In this document: piece after piece, positions 40,818 to 49,582 of the stretch
How the letters are laid out: the number at the start of each line of letters is the position of its first letter
Position numbering within the stretch: position 1 is the stretch's first letter
From: Hydrogenibacillus schlegelii
Lineage (GTDB): Bacteria > Bacillota > Bacilli > Thermicanales > DSM-22653
NCBI RefSeq assembly: GCF_001653195.1
Contig: NZ_JXBB01000004.1
Location: 1-64,000, forward strand
DNA: 64,000 nt
Reading direction: 5' to 3'
Position numbers and translations under genes: made by a program
Notes under the pieces: generated by a model
What the model saw: the letters and a program-made list of their open reading frames with translations, nothing else
Databases searched by the model: none
What the model was told of the DNA's origin: nothing

Positions 40818-42383
40818 ATGCGCTCGACCTTTACCGGCGTCGAGATCGCCCGCCGGGCGCTTTTCGCCCAGCAGGCGGCCCTCCAGACGACGGAACACAA
40901 CGTGGCCAACGCCAACACGGACGGCTACACCCGCCAGCGGGCGGAGCTCGTCGCCGCCCGGCCGCTCCCTTATCCGGGCCTCACGATGGGGGCGCTGCCG
41001 GGGCAGATCGGGATGGGGGTCGACGTGGCGCGGATCGCCCGCCTCCGGGACGGGTTTCTGGACCGGCAGTACCGGGAGGAGCGGGCGGCGGCGGCGTACT
41101 ACGAGACGCTCTCGAACGTCTACGACCGGCTGCAGGCGGTGCTCCGGGAAGATCCCGAGCTCGGCGGGACGGGGCTTCTCGCGGCCGCGGACGCCTTTTT
41201 CGGGGCGTTCGACGACCTCGCCCTGAACGCCGAGCGGGGGGAGGCCCGGGAACAGGCGATCGGCGCGGCCCAGAGCCTCGTCGACGCCTTCTGGCACATC
41301 GCCGAGTCGCTCGATCGCATCCGGGGCGACCTCGACTTCCAGGTGCGCCAGATCGCCGAAGAGGTGAACTCCATCGCCCGGCGCATCGCCGACCTGAACG
41401 GTCAGATCGGGCGGCTCAGGCCCCACGGCCTTATGACGAACGACTGGGAGGACGCCCGGGACCACCTTCTGGACGAGCTTGCGGCGCGGGTCGATCTCGA
41501 GGTCGTCGACCTCGGAAACGGCATGATCCGGGTGACGATCGCCGGCGGCAAGACGCTCGTCGACGGGACGGACGTCCGGCCCCTCGAGATCGGGACGGAC
41601 GGCGCCGGGCGGACGACGGTGGCGCTCGGCGGAGAAGCGCTTCAGGCCCGCGGCGGCACGCTCCAGGCGGCGATGGAGGCCCGCGACCGGGTGCTCGCCG
41701 ATCTTCAGGGACGCTACGACGCCCTCGCCCGGGCGTTTCAAGCCGAGGTCAACCGGCGCCACATGGCCGGGGTGAACCTCCGGGACATTCTTGCCGGAAA
41801 GACGGACCCGAGCAACATTCCGTTTTTCGTGAGCCGGTCGTGGCTGGAGACGCTCGATCCGGCGGTCTGGGATCAGCTGCAAAGCGGGACCCTTTCGTGG
41901 ACGGACGCGCAGTTTCTCGATCCGAACGCGGACCCGCCGGGGTCGGCGTACGTCTGGGAGGCCCGCGGGATCGGCGACGTCGCCGTCAACCCCCTGCTGG
42001 TCCGGGACCGGACCCTCCTCGCCGCCGCCGGCGCCCCGCCGACGGGCATCGCCGACGGCCGAACGGCGAAGGCGCTGGCGGCGCTTCGGACGGCGGGGCT
42101 TCCGGGGCTTCCGACCGGCGAGGCTTTCGGCGAGGCGTACGGCAGCCTCATCGGCCGCCTCGGCATCGACGCCCAGCGGACCGACCACCTGCGGGAGATG
42201 AAGGCGACGCTCGTCGAGCAGGTCGATCGCCAGCGGCAGTCGGTCCACGGCGTCTCCCTCGACGAGGAGATGACGAAGCTCATCGAATACCAGCACGCCT
42301 ACAGCGCCGCGGCTCGGGCCCTTACGGCCATCGACCAGCTCCTCGATCGGCTCATCAACGGCACCGGCCTCGTCGGGCGGTAA
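40818..42383 (+). CDS. flgK: Flagellar hook-associated protein 1 (FlgK)
   Basis: FlgK forms the hook-filament junction. ATG 40818 gives the canonical N terminus MRSTFTGVEIARRALFAQQ, then the rod-family motif NVANANTDGYTRQ. The central D2-type region is normal in size (522 residues in total). The C-terminal heptad region is seen in VDRQRQSVHGVSLDEEMTKL and IEYQHAYSAAARALTAIDQL. An ATG two codons earlier (40812) is an alternative. The protein is secreted by the flagellar export apparatus with help from FlgN. Confidence 0.95.
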   Translation: MRSTFTGVEIARRALFAQQAALQTTEHNVANANTDGYTRQRAELVAARPLPYPGLTMGALPGQIGMGVDVARIARLRDGFLDRQYREERAAAAYYETLSNVYDRLQAVLREDPELGGTGLLAAADAFFGAFDDLALNAERGEAREQAIGAAQSLVDAFWHIAESLDRIRGDLDFQVRQIAEEVNSIARRIADLNGQIGRLRPHGLMTNDWEDARDHLLDELAARVDLEVVDLGNGMIRVTIAGGKTLVDGTDVRPLEIGTDGAGRTTVALGGEALQARGGTLQAAMEARDRVLADLQGRYDALARAFQAEVNRRHMAGVNLRDILAGKTDPSNIPFFVSRSWLETLDPAVWDQLQSGTLSWTDAQFLDPNADPPGSAYVWEARGIGDVAVNPLLVRDRTLLAAAGAPPTGIADGRTAKALAALRTAGLPGLPTGEAFGEAYGSLIGRLGIDAQRTDHLREMKATLVEQVDRQRQSVHGVSLDEEMTKLIEYQHAYSAAARALTAIDQLLDRLINGTGLVGR

Positions 42384-42652
42384 GCGGGCACGGGGCCGGC
42401 GCATCGGGCGGCCGTTCTACCGCCCCTTCGTCCATGACGGGGGGGCCGGCGCATCGGGCGGCCGGCGCGGATCGGGCGGCCGGGACGCTTGCCGGCGCGG
42501 ATCGGGCGGTTCGGCTGACCGCGGCGGAGGGCCGGTCGGGCGGCTCGGGAGCGACTTCGGCCGCCCTGGCCGTCGGCGCGGATGGAGGCGGCCGGCGCGG
42601 ATCGGGATGACCGGGCGCGCGGCCAGGGCGACGTTCGGCGCGGAAAGGGGGG
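42384..42652 (+). repeat. GC-rich direct repeats between flgK and flgL
   Basis: The 269-base gap has no gene. GGGGCCGGCGCATCGGGCGG occurs at about 42393 and again near 42443, and the related unit GCCGGCGCGGATCGGG occurs three times between 42460 and 42610. The frames through it are open only because of high GC. It looks like recent local duplication. Confidence 0.6.
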
Positions 42653-43591
42653 ATGGGCGTGCGCGTGACCCACGGGATGCTCGCGTCGCAGTTTCTGGCG
42701 AATTACGCGCGGTCGCTCGCGCGGCTCGGCCGGCTGCAGGGGCAGCTCGCGACCGGAAAGCGCGTGCTTAAGCCGTCCGAAGATCCGGTGACGGCGGTGA
42801 TGACGCTCCGGGGGCAGGCGGAGCTTCGGGCGATCGAGCAGTACAGGCGAAACGGCGACACGCTCTTGAGCTGGGTGCGGGCGACGGACGCGGCGCTTTT
42901 TGAGGCGGAGGACCTCTTCAAGACGCTTCGGGAGAAGATGGTGCAGGGGGCGAGCGACACCCTCGGCGAACAGGCGATGGCGGCGCTCGCCGCCGAGATC
43001 GCCCAGATCAAGGAACAGTTCGGCGCGATCGCCAACACGTCCATCGGCGGGCGCTTCCTGTTCGCCGGGACGAACACCGGGGAGCCGCCTTACGGGCCGG
43101 ATCCGGCCGATCCGACGAAGAGGGTTTTCCGGGAGGCGGCGGGACCGGCGGTCCAGAATCCCGGCGGGAACGACGCCGTGATCGAGGCGACGCTCAAGCC
43201 CGGCATCGACCTCCCGATGAACGTCATCGGCAAGACGCTGTTCAACACGCCGGACCGAAACGGCGATCCGTTTTTTGCGTTTCTCGATAAAGTCGTCGAG
43301 CGCCTGAAAGGCGGCCAGGCCGTCGGCGATCTCCTCGGCGCCCTCGACGATCACGAAGATCGCTTTTTGCGCACCCATACGACGCTCGGCGCGGTGGAAA
43401 ACCGCCTCGAGATGATGATGCGGCGCCTCGAAGGGGAGACGGCGATCACGGAAGAACTCCTCTCCCGCCAGGCCGACGTCGACATCGCGGAGACGATCAC
43501 CCGCCTCAACATGCAGGAAAACGTCCACCGGGCGGCGCTCGCCACCGGCGCGCGGGTGCTTTTGCCGACGCTCGTCGACTTTTTGCGCTGA
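42653..43591 (+). CDS. flgL: Flagellar hook-associated protein 3 (FlgL)
   Basis: FlgL is the second hook-filament junction protein and is flagellin-like at both ends. The N-terminal part is VTHGMLASQFLANYARSLAR, LGRLQGQLATGKRVLKPSED. The C-terminal part is DIAETITRLNMQENVHRAAL followed by ATGARVLLPTLVDFLR. ATG 42653 follows AAAGGGGGG; GTG 42659 is an alternative. The length of 312 residues is typical. It is followed closely by the yviE-like gene. Confidence 0.95.
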   Translation: MGVRVTHGMLASQFLANYARSLARLGRLQGQLATGKRVLKPSEDPVTAVMTLRGQAELRAIEQYRRNGDTLLSWVRATDAALFEAEDLFKTLREKMVQGASDTLGEQAMAALAAEIAQIKEQFGAIANTSIGGRFLFAGTNTGEPPYGPDPADPTKRVFREAAGPAVQNPGGNDAVIEATLKPGIDLPMNVIGKTLFNTPDRNGDPFFAFLDKVVERLKGGQAVGDLLGALDDHEDRFLRTHTTLGAVENRLEMMMRRLEGETAITEELLSRQADVDIAETITRLNMQENVHRAALATGARVLLPTLVDFLR

Positions 43592-43663
43592 TGGGGACGG
43601 ATGGGCGCCGGGCGGCGGAAGAAGCGCGAGCAGAAGACCGGGGAGGAAAGGAGCGGGCGGTCG

Positions 43664-44281
43664 ATGCCCGGGGTGCGGCTCATCATCGGCGCGACCCGCG
43701 CCGCGATCGCGATCGAACGGCGGCCGGGGAAGCTTCTCATCCGCCAGCCGCCCGCCGACGTCTCGATCCGCCAGGTGCCGGCCAGGATGCGCATCGAGCG
43801 CACGCCGCCAAAGCTTTCGATCGACCAGAGCGGGGCCTGGGCGGCCCTCGGCCGGCTCGGCGCCCTCGAGGCGGCGCGGCGGGCGGCCGAGGCGGGGCGC
43901 GAAGGGGCCCTCGAAGGCATCGCCCGGCGGGCGGAGGAAGGCCGGCGCCTCGCCCGCATCGAGGCGGGGACGGGCGGCGGCCGGGCGATCGCCGACATCG
44001 CCCGCGACCGGGCCTTCCCGCCTCCGCCTCCGCCGCCGGGGCTTCGCTTCGAGCCGTCCGCCGGCGCGGTGCGCCTCGCCTACGACCCGGGCGCCCTTCG
44101 CATCGCGTGGGAACGGGGCGGCGTCGAGATCGAGATCCGTCCCCGGCGGCCGGAGATCGATTACGTTCCGGGGGAGGTCCGGATCGTGCCGACGGCTGCC
44201 CCGCGCCTTCGCTTTGCGGCCGTCGTCGACGACCGGGTGCTTCCGCCGTGGCCGGCGCCGAGCCTGGAGATGCTCCTGTGA
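43664..44281 (+). CDS. yviE: YviE-like (DUF6470) flagellar operon protein
   Basis: This protein corresponds in place and style to B. subtilis YviE (DUF6470 family), encoded between flgL and fliW. ATG 43664 follows AAAGGAG; the frame is open to 43601 but overlaps nothing convincing there. The N-terminal part has repeating short beta motifs (IAIERRPGKLLIRQPPADVS, IRQVPARMRIERTPPKLSID). A long helix with EAARRAAEAGREGALEGIAR, a polyproline tract (FPPPPPPPGL) and a final beta part (VRIVPTAAPRLRF) follow. The function of the family is unknown. Confidence 0.78.
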   Translation: MPGVRLIIGATRAAIAIERRPGKLLIRQPPADVSIRQVPARMRIERTPPKLSIDQSGAWAALGRLGALEAARRAAEAGREGALEGIARRAEEGRRLARIEAGTGGGRAIADIARDRAFPPPPPPPGLRFEPSAGAVRLAYDPGALRIAWERGGVEIEIRPRRPEIDYVPGEVRIVPTAAPRLRFAAVVDDRVLPPWPAPSLEMLL

Positions 44282-44374
44282 AGGGATGCGGGAAGCGGCC
44301 GGGACGAGGGCCGGCAACGGCGGAACGGATGTCGGTCCGCGGGCGGTGAGGCGGCCGGGAGATGACGTCGGGGG

Positions 44375-44794
44375 GTGGCGTCCGTGGACGACCCCGTGAT
44401 CACCTTTCGCCGGGGGCTTCCCGGCTTTCAGACCTATACGCGCTGGCGGCTTTTTGAGGAGGCGCCGCCTTTTTACGTGCTCGAGGCGGCGGAGGCGCCG
44501 GCGGTGGCGCTTCCCGTCGCGAATCCGTACGCCTTTTACCCGGACTACGCCTTCGCGCTTCCGGACGACGTGAAAGATCGCCTCGGGCCGTGGGAGGCGC
44601 CGGAGGACGCTGTCGTCCTCGCCGTCGTCACCGTGCGCTCGCCAAAGGAAGCGTCGACGATCAACCTCAGGGCGCCGATCGTCGTGAACGTCCGGACGCG
44701 CCTCGGCGAACAGGTCGTCCTCGAGGACGTCCCCTACTCGACGCGCATGCCGCTTTTTCCGAAGCGGCCCGAGCCGGCCGAGGGGCGGGGGTGA
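44375..44794 (+). CDS. fliW: Flagellar assembly factor FliW
   Basis: FliW binds flagellin and also antagonises CsrA, so it couples flagellin synthesis to filament assembly. It has typical FliW features: ITFRRGLPGF at the N terminus, FYVLEAAEAPAVALPVANPY, and the region VLAVVTVRSPKEASTINLRA with PIVVNVRTRLGEQVVLED. GTG 44375 is used; the length of 139 residues is normal. It lies directly before csrA, as in B. subtilis. Confidence 0.93.
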   Translation: MASVDDPVITFRRGLPGFQTYTRWRLFEEAPPFYVLEAAEAPAVALPVANPYAFYPDYAFALPDDVKDRLGPWEAPEDAVVLAVVTVRSPKEASTINLRAPIVVNVRTRLGEQVVLEDVPYSTRMPLFPKRPEPAEGRG

Positions 44795-44800
44795 GGCGGC

Positions 44801-45097
44801 GTGCTCGTCCTGAAGCGAAAGGTCGGCGAGGCGATCGTCATCGGCGACGCCATCGAGATCGTCGTCCTCGGCGTTGAGGGGGGCGGCGTCCGGCTCGGCA
44901 TCCGGGCGCCGCGGGAGGTCGGCGTCTTCCGGAAGGAGCTGTACGCGGAGATCGCCTGGGCGAACCGGGCGGCGGCGGCGCCGCGGGCCGATCTTCGCCG
45001 CCTCCTCGGCGCGCTGGGAGCGGATCGGCCGGCGGGCGATGCGGCGCGGGCCGCTCATCCGGCGGCAGAAGGGGGCGGTCCGGAGGAAGGGCGCTAG
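44801..45097 (+). CDS. csrA: Translational regulator CsrA
   Basis: CsrA is a dimeric RNA-binding protein that blocks hag translation in B. subtilis. GTG 44801 follows GGTGAGG. The core MLVLKRKVGEAIVIGDAIEI, VRLGIRAPREVGVFRKELYA is well conserved, including the Arg in the C-terminal strand. The protein is 98 residues long, with an extra Ala/Gly-rich tail beyond the usual 60-75. Together with FliW and Hag it can form the known three-partner switch. Confidence 0.93.
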   Translation: MLVLKRKVGEAIVIGDAIEIVVLGVEGGGVRLGIRAPREVGVFRKELYAEIAWANRAAAAPRADLRRLLGALGADRPAGDAARAAHPAAEGGGPEEGR

Positions 45098-45184
45098 GAC
45101 CGCCTAAAAAGCGGACGGTCTGAACCGATCGCCGTTCGCCGAACCGATCGCGTCCGGCGCCGCATCGACCTAAGGCGAGGAGGG

Positions 45185-48100
45185 ATGGCCGTGCGGATGG
45201 CCCTGTTCCGGGTGCGGGGGACGGTCCGGCCCGTCGTGTCGCCGTCCGCGTTTTTTGCGGGCCTCGCCCGGGCGGGCATCGACCCGGCGGAGGCGGCGCC
45301 CCTTTTGCCGATGGTGCCGCTTGCGGTCGCCGAGTGGGCGATGGCGGCCCTTGCGGAAGGCCGCGCCGAGACGGCGGAGGCGGCCCTCCGGGAGGCCGAC
45401 CGGCGCTTCGACGTCGGTTGGTCGGCCTGGCTGGCGGCTTCGCCTTCGCGGCCGGAGCGGGCGCCGGCGGCGCCGCCGGATGCCAATGAAGCGGCGGGCC
45501 CGCCGCTCGCCGGCGGCCCAACCGGCGCATCGGCCGTGGGCGATCCGACGGGTGGATCGGCGTCGGGGGACGCGTCGTTCCCGCCGGCCGCCGGCGATCG
45601 GGCTGGCGCGCCCGCCCTGGAGGCCCTGCCGGATGGGCCGGCGTTCGCGGCGGCCCGATCGTGCCTCCTCGAAGCGGTGGCGGGGCGGGTGCTCACCTTC
45701 GAGCAGCTTGTCCGGCGGCTTAAAAGGACGGAATGTTCGGATCTTGCTTCCCGGGAGGAAGCGCTGCTTTTCCTCGTCCAGGCGCTCCTCGACGAAGGGT
45801 CGCTTCGGCTTGCGGCGGGGATGGGCCTCGAAGTCCGGGACGGCGCGCCCGTCTTCGTCTGCCGCCGCTGCGGCACCGCGTCCCGGACGGTGGAGACGCA
45901 CCTTTGCGCCGATTGCGGGACGGAGGACGTCTTCTGCCCCGCGTGCGCCGCCCTCGGCCCCGTGCGGGGCTGCACCGCCGTCTTCCGGGCGGCGGAGGCG
46001 TCCGGGGCGTCGGGGACGGTGGCGCCGGCGGTGCGGTCGGGCCGGGCGCCGGATGGGCGCCCGGCGGAGCGCCCGGAGACAGAGGCGGCGGAGGCGCCGG
46101 AGGCGGGGGAGGCCGGAGCGGCCGGCGATCGCGAACGGGACGCGGCCCGGTTCGGGGAAAAGGCCCGGCCGCCGGCCGTAGCCGGCGCCGCCGGGACCGG
46201 TGGGGAGTCCTGGCGGGCGCGCCTTACGCCCGCGCAGCGGCAGGCGGCGGAGGCCGTCCGCGCCTTCGTCGCCGGCGCTTTCACCGAAGAGAGGGACCGC
46301 CCGGGCGGCGCTTTGGCGGAATCGGCGCCGATGGCCGCTTCCGAAAATGCGCCTTGCCGCGGGACGGCGGAAGAAGCCCCGCCGCCGGCGCTCCTCCTGT
46401 GGGCGGTGACCGGCGCGGGGAAGACGGAGATGCTCTTCCCGGCGGTCGAGGCGCTTCTTTCCGCCGGGCGGCGCGTCCTCTGGGCGACGCCCAGGCGCGA
46501 CGTCGTGCTGGAACTGTGGCCCCGGCTCCGGGCCGCGTTTCCCGGAGCGGTCGTCGCCCTCTACGGCGGGGCCGAGGCGTTCGCCGAGGCGTCGGCGCTC
46601 ACGCTGTCGACGACGCATCAGGCGCTTCTTTTCGAACGCTTCTTCGATGTCGTCATCGTCGATGAGGCCGACGCTTTTCCGTATACGGCCGAGCCGTTTC
46701 TTCCGCGGGCCGTCCGGCGTGCGCTTCGGCCGGGCGGGCGGATCGTGATCGTCACGGCCACGCCGAGCGCGGAAGATCTCGCGGACGTGCAGGCCTCGGG
46801 CGGGGCGGTCGTCATCGTGCCGCTCCGCCATCACGGCCGGCCGCTGCCGGAGCCGGAGGTCATCCGTCTCAAGCGGCCGATCTTTCGCGGCGAGGGCGGG
46901 CGATCGGCCGTCAGAATGCCGGCTGCCGCCCTCGACTTCATCCGCGAACGGCTCCGGCGCGGGCGGCGGGTGTTCGCCTTCGTGCCGCGCGTCGCCGACG
47001 TGCCAGAGGCCGTGGCGGCCCTTGCCTCGGCGCTCAACGCCGCGGGCCGGGCGGACGCGGATGCCGGCCGGGCTGCCGCCGGTTCCGACCCGTCGGGCGC
47101 CGCGGAGGCGGTGCCGGACGGGTCGCGGGCGGATGGCGTGCGCATCGCCGGGACGCACGCCGGGGACGACGGGCGCGACGCCAAGGTGCGCGCCTTTCGC
47201 GAAGGGGCGCTCGACGTCCTCGTCACGACGACGATCCTGGAGCGCGGGGTGACCGTCGCCGGGAGCGACGTCGTCGTCCTGGACGCCGACGCCCGGGTGT
47301 TCGACGCGCCGACGCTCATTCAGATCGCCGGGCGCGCAGGGCGGATGGCCGAAGACGACGCGGGGGCGGTGGCGTTTTTCGCCGCCGAAGAGACGGAGGG
47401 GATCCGCCGGGCGGCAGGGCACATCGCGGCGATGAACCGCCTGGCGGAGGCGGCGCCGGCGGCGCAGCAACTTTCCGCCGATGATCCGCGCCTTGCGGCG
47501 CTCCTTCCGGCGGGGGAAAAGCGCGGGCGGACGCTTCTCGGGTCGATCGTCCGGGGGATGCGGTCGTCCGAAGCCCTCGCCCGGGTGCGATCGCTTTCGG
47601 CGCTTTTTTTCCGGCGAACGGCGGCGTGCCTTCTCTGCGGCGTGCCCTTTGCCGCGGAGGACGACCATCCGCTGGGCGATCTTTTTTGCGGTCGGTGCCG
47701 GGAAGACGTGCCCGCGCCGGCGCCGCCCCTTTGCGCCCACTGCGGCCGGTCGCTTCGTGATCCGCGGCTGCGCGACCTCGCCCCCGGTCCGGCGCGCGGG
47801 ACGCCGGGCGACGGTCGTGCAGCCTTGGGGCATCGAGGGGCGCCGCCCGGGCCGCCGTCCCCGCCGCCCGGCGCCGGCGACGGGCTCTGCGCCGACTGCC
47901 GGCGGTGGCGCGCGGACGCCCGTCACGGGACCGCCCTCGCCCTGAACCGGAGCGCGGTGACGCTCACCGCCACGGTGCGCGAGCTGCTTCACCGCTACAA
48001 ATACGGGCGGGAGCTCGGTCTCTTCCGGCCCCTTTCGCGCCTCCTCATCCTCGCCTATCTGCATCATTTTGCGCATGACTCTTTTGACGCGGTGACGTTC

Positions 48101-48430
48101 GTGCCGATGGCGGCGGCGCGGGAACGGGCCCGGGGGTTCAACCCGGCGGAGGCGCTGGCGCGGGCCCTGAGCCGGGCGAGCGGCCTTCCGGTGCGGGCGC
48201 TTCTCGTGCGGCCCGACGACGGCCGGCGGCAGGCGTCGCTCGGCCGGGCGGCGCGCCTTAGGCGGGCGGAGACGCTCTACGTCTCCCGGGACGACGGCCG
48301 CCCGCCGGGGGCGCGGGTCCTCCTCGTCGACGACGTCTACACGACGGGGAGCACGCTGCACGCCTGCGCGGCGGCGCTCCGCCGGGCGGGATGGGCGGAG
48401 GTCGTCGGCCTTACCGTCGTCCGCGCGTAA
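45185..48430 (+). CDS. comFA-comFC: ComFA-ComFC fusion: DNA-uptake helicase joined to a phosphoribosyltransferase-like protein
   Basis: One frame of 1081 residues joins two late competence proteins that are separate in B. subtilis. ATG 45185 follows GAGGAGG. Residues 1-225 are a variable N-terminal part, then the ComFA zinc domain (VCRRCG, LCADCG, FCPACA at about 223-260). The helicase has LLWAVTGAGKTEMLFPAVEA (I), VVIVDEADAFPY (II), VIVTATPS (III), TTTILERGVTVAG and IQIAGRAGRMAE. From about 815 a ComFC zinc region follows (CLLCG, LFCGRC, LCAHCG, LCADCR), then the phosphoribosyltransferase domain with VPMAAARERARGFNPAEALA and VLLVDDVYTTGSTL. ComFB is missing. The gene lies between csrA and hag. 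Ala/Gly/Pro-rich inserts occur at about 95-140 and 270-340. Confidence 0.93.
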   Translation: MAVRMALFRVRGTVRPVVSPSAFFAGLARAGIDPAEAAPLLPMVPLAVAEWAMAALAEGRAETAEAALREADRRFDVGWSAWLAASPSRPERAPAAPPDANEAAGPPLAGGPTGASAVGDPTGGSASGDASFPPAAGDRAGAPALEALPDGPAFAAARSCLLEAVAGRVLTFEQLVRRLKRTECSDLASREEALLFLVQALLDEGSLRLAAGMGLEVRDGAPVFVCRRCGTASRTVETHLCADCGTEDVFCPACAALGPVRGCTAVFRAAEASGASGTVAPAVRSGRAPDGRPAERPETEAAEAPEAGEAGAAGDRERDAARFGEKARPPAVAGAAGTGGESWRARLTPAQRQAAEAVRAFVAGAFTEERDRPGGALAESAPMAASENAPCRGTAEEAPPPALLLWAVTGAGKTEMLFPAVEALLSAGRRVLWATPRRDVVLELWPRLRAAFPGAVVALYGGAEAFAEASALTLSTTHQALLFERFFDVVIVDEADAFPYTAEPFLPRAVRRALRPGGRIVIVTATPSAEDLADVQASGGAVVIVPLRHHGRPLPEPEVIRLKRPIFRGEGGRSAVRMPAAALDFIRERLRRGRRVFAFVPRVADVPEAVAALASALNAAGRADADAGRAAAGSDPSGAAEAVPDGSRADGVRIAGTHAGDDGRDAKVRAFREGALDVLVTTTILERGVTVAGSDVVVLDADARVFDAPTLIQIAGRAGRMAEDDAGAVAFFAAEETEGIRRAAGHIAAMNRLAEAAPAAQQLSADDPRLAALLPAGEKRGRTLLGSIVRGMRSSEALARVRSLSALFFRRTAACLLCGVPFAAEDDHPLGDLFCGRCREDVPAPAPPLCAHCGRSLRDPRLRDLAPGPARGTPGDGRAALGHRGAPPGPPSPPPGAGDGLCADCRRWRADARHGTALALNRSAVTLTATVRELLHRYKYGRELGLFRPLSRLLILAYLHHFAHDSFDAVTFVPMAAARERARGFNPAEALARALSRASGLPVRALLVRPDDGRRQASLGRAARLRRAETLYVSRDDGRPPGARVLLVDDVYTTGSTLHACAAALRRAGWAEVVGLTVVRA

Positions 48431-48523
48431 GCGCGCGTCCTCGGGGAGGGGGTCACGGCGAAGGGCCCCGGCCGCGATCGTCATGATCGTAAAAAATCGT
48501 GCGTCGAAGGCGGCGCAAAGGGC

Positions 48524-48551
48524 TAAACGGCTCCGGCGCTCCGTCCGATAC
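48524..48551 (+). promoter_or_regulatory. Sigma-D (sigma-28) promoter of hag
   Basis: TAAA (48524-48527) and TCCGATAC (48544-48551), 16 bases apart, the same spacing as before flgM. It gives a leader of about 80 bases for the flagellin gene. Confidence 0.72.
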
Positions 48552-48601
48552 ATGAGGATGAAGCCGGCGCCGCAGGGCGCCATGCGGCGGCCGGCCCCCG
48601 C

Positions 48602-48630
48602 ACGGAGGCGGGAAAACCCATTCAAGGAGG
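48602..48630 (+). promoter_or_regulatory. Possible CsrA binding sites in the hag leader
   Basis: Two A-N-GGA motifs, ACGGA (48602-48606) and AAGGA (48624-48628), the second being part of the ribosome binding site AAGGAGG. In B. subtilis CsrA binds two such sites in the hag leader, the nearer one over the Shine-Dalgarno. A GGCGCC/GGCGCC hairpin lies upstream. This is inferred by analogy. Confidence 0.4.
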
Positions 48631-48637
48631 AATGGCG

Positions 48638-49453
48638 ATGCGCATCAACCACAACATCTCGGCGATGAACGCCTACCGGATGCTCACGCTCAACAACTCG
48701 AACGTCGCCAAGTCGCTGGAAAAGCTCTCCTCCGGGCTTCGCATCAACCGCGCCGGCGACGACGCGGCGGGCCTCGCCATCTCGGAGAAGATGCGCGGGC
48801 AGATCCGCGGTCTCGACATGGCGGTGAAAAACGCCCAGGACGGCATCTCCCTCATCCAGACGGCGGAAGGCGCGCTCAACGAAACGCACGCCATCCTGCA
48901 GCGCATGCGCGAACTGGCCGTGCAAGCGGCGAACGACACGAACGTAGATGAGGACAGACAAGCGCTTCAACAAGAAGTAGACGCTCTGAAAGCCGAAATT
49001 GATCGCATTGCCAACACAACGGAATTTAACACACAAAAATTGCTGGATGGTACCTTTAGTGGTAAAAAGTTTCACATCGGAGCGAATGCCGATCAAAACG
49101 TTACTCTGACGATCGCGACGATGAAGGTGTCGGCGTTCACTGGCTTAAGTTCTGTGAATATCACGAGTCAAACTGGTGCTAATGCAGCCATTACGACGAT
49201 CAACAGCGCAATTGAAAGAGTCTCGCAGGAGCGCTCCAAGCTCGGTGCTCTTCAAAACCGTCTTGAGCACACGATTAACAACCTCAGCACTGCCTCGGAA
49301 AACCTCGCCGCCGCTGAATCGCGCATCCGGGACGTCGATATGGCCAAAGAAATGATGGAGTTCACCAAGAACACCATCCTTTCGCAGGCCGCGCAGGCGA
49401 TGCTCGCGCAGGCGAACCAGGTGCCGCAGGGCGTGTTGCAGCTCCTTCGGTAA
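48638..49453 (+). CDS. hag: Flagellin
   Basis: This is the filament protein, 271 residues from ATG 48638 (AAGGAGG seven bases upstream; ATG 48632 is in frame but too close). N-terminal D0/D1 helices are [37 protein letters not shown]-terminal ones are [40 protein letters not shown]. The central variable domain is short, as in Bacillus Hag. Codon use changes sharply at about 48945 and back near 49310: the middle uses AT-richer codons than both ends. A strong terminator follows. Glycosylation of the surface-exposed centre is likely, given the Maf and Pse genes next door. Confidence 0.97.
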   Translation: MRINHNISAMNAYRMLTLNNSNVAKSLEKLSSGLRINRAGDDAAGLAISEKMRGQIRGLDMAVKNAQDGISLIQTAEGALNETHAILQRMRELAVQAANDTNVDEDRQALQQEVDALKAEIDRIANTTEFNTQKLLDGTFSGKKFHIGANADQNVTLTIATMKVSAFTGLSSVNITSQTGANAAITTINSAIERVSQERSKLGALQNRLEHTINNLSTASENLAAAESRIRDVDMAKEMMEFTKNTILSQAAQAMLAQANQVPQGVLQLLR

Positions 49454-49488
49454 GCCGGCGTGACAAAGACATGAATCGATCGATGGTC

Positions 49489-49531
49489 GCAAGGAGAGAA
49501 CGCACGGTTCTCTCCTTGCCGTCTTTATCTT
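49489..49531 (+). terminator. Rho-independent terminator of hag
   Basis: A perfect 13-bp stem (GCAAGGAGAGAAC, 49489-49501, with 49507-49519) around a 5-base loop, followed by CGTCTTTATCTTT. Typical of a highly expressed single gene. Confidence 0.85.
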
Positions 49532-49582
49532 TGGGACTTCGACTTCGATACAGGAACGTTAAGTCTCTAAGGAGGACTGGCG

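Noticed and set aside
45170-49096. 1308-codon open frame on the minus strand
   Set aside because: Shadow of the ComFA-ComFC and hag genes; no family features.
49525-49552. Sigma-D-like promoter before maf (TTTA-N16-TTCGATAC)
   Set aside because: The -35 matches only two of four bases and overlaps the T tract of the hag terminator.
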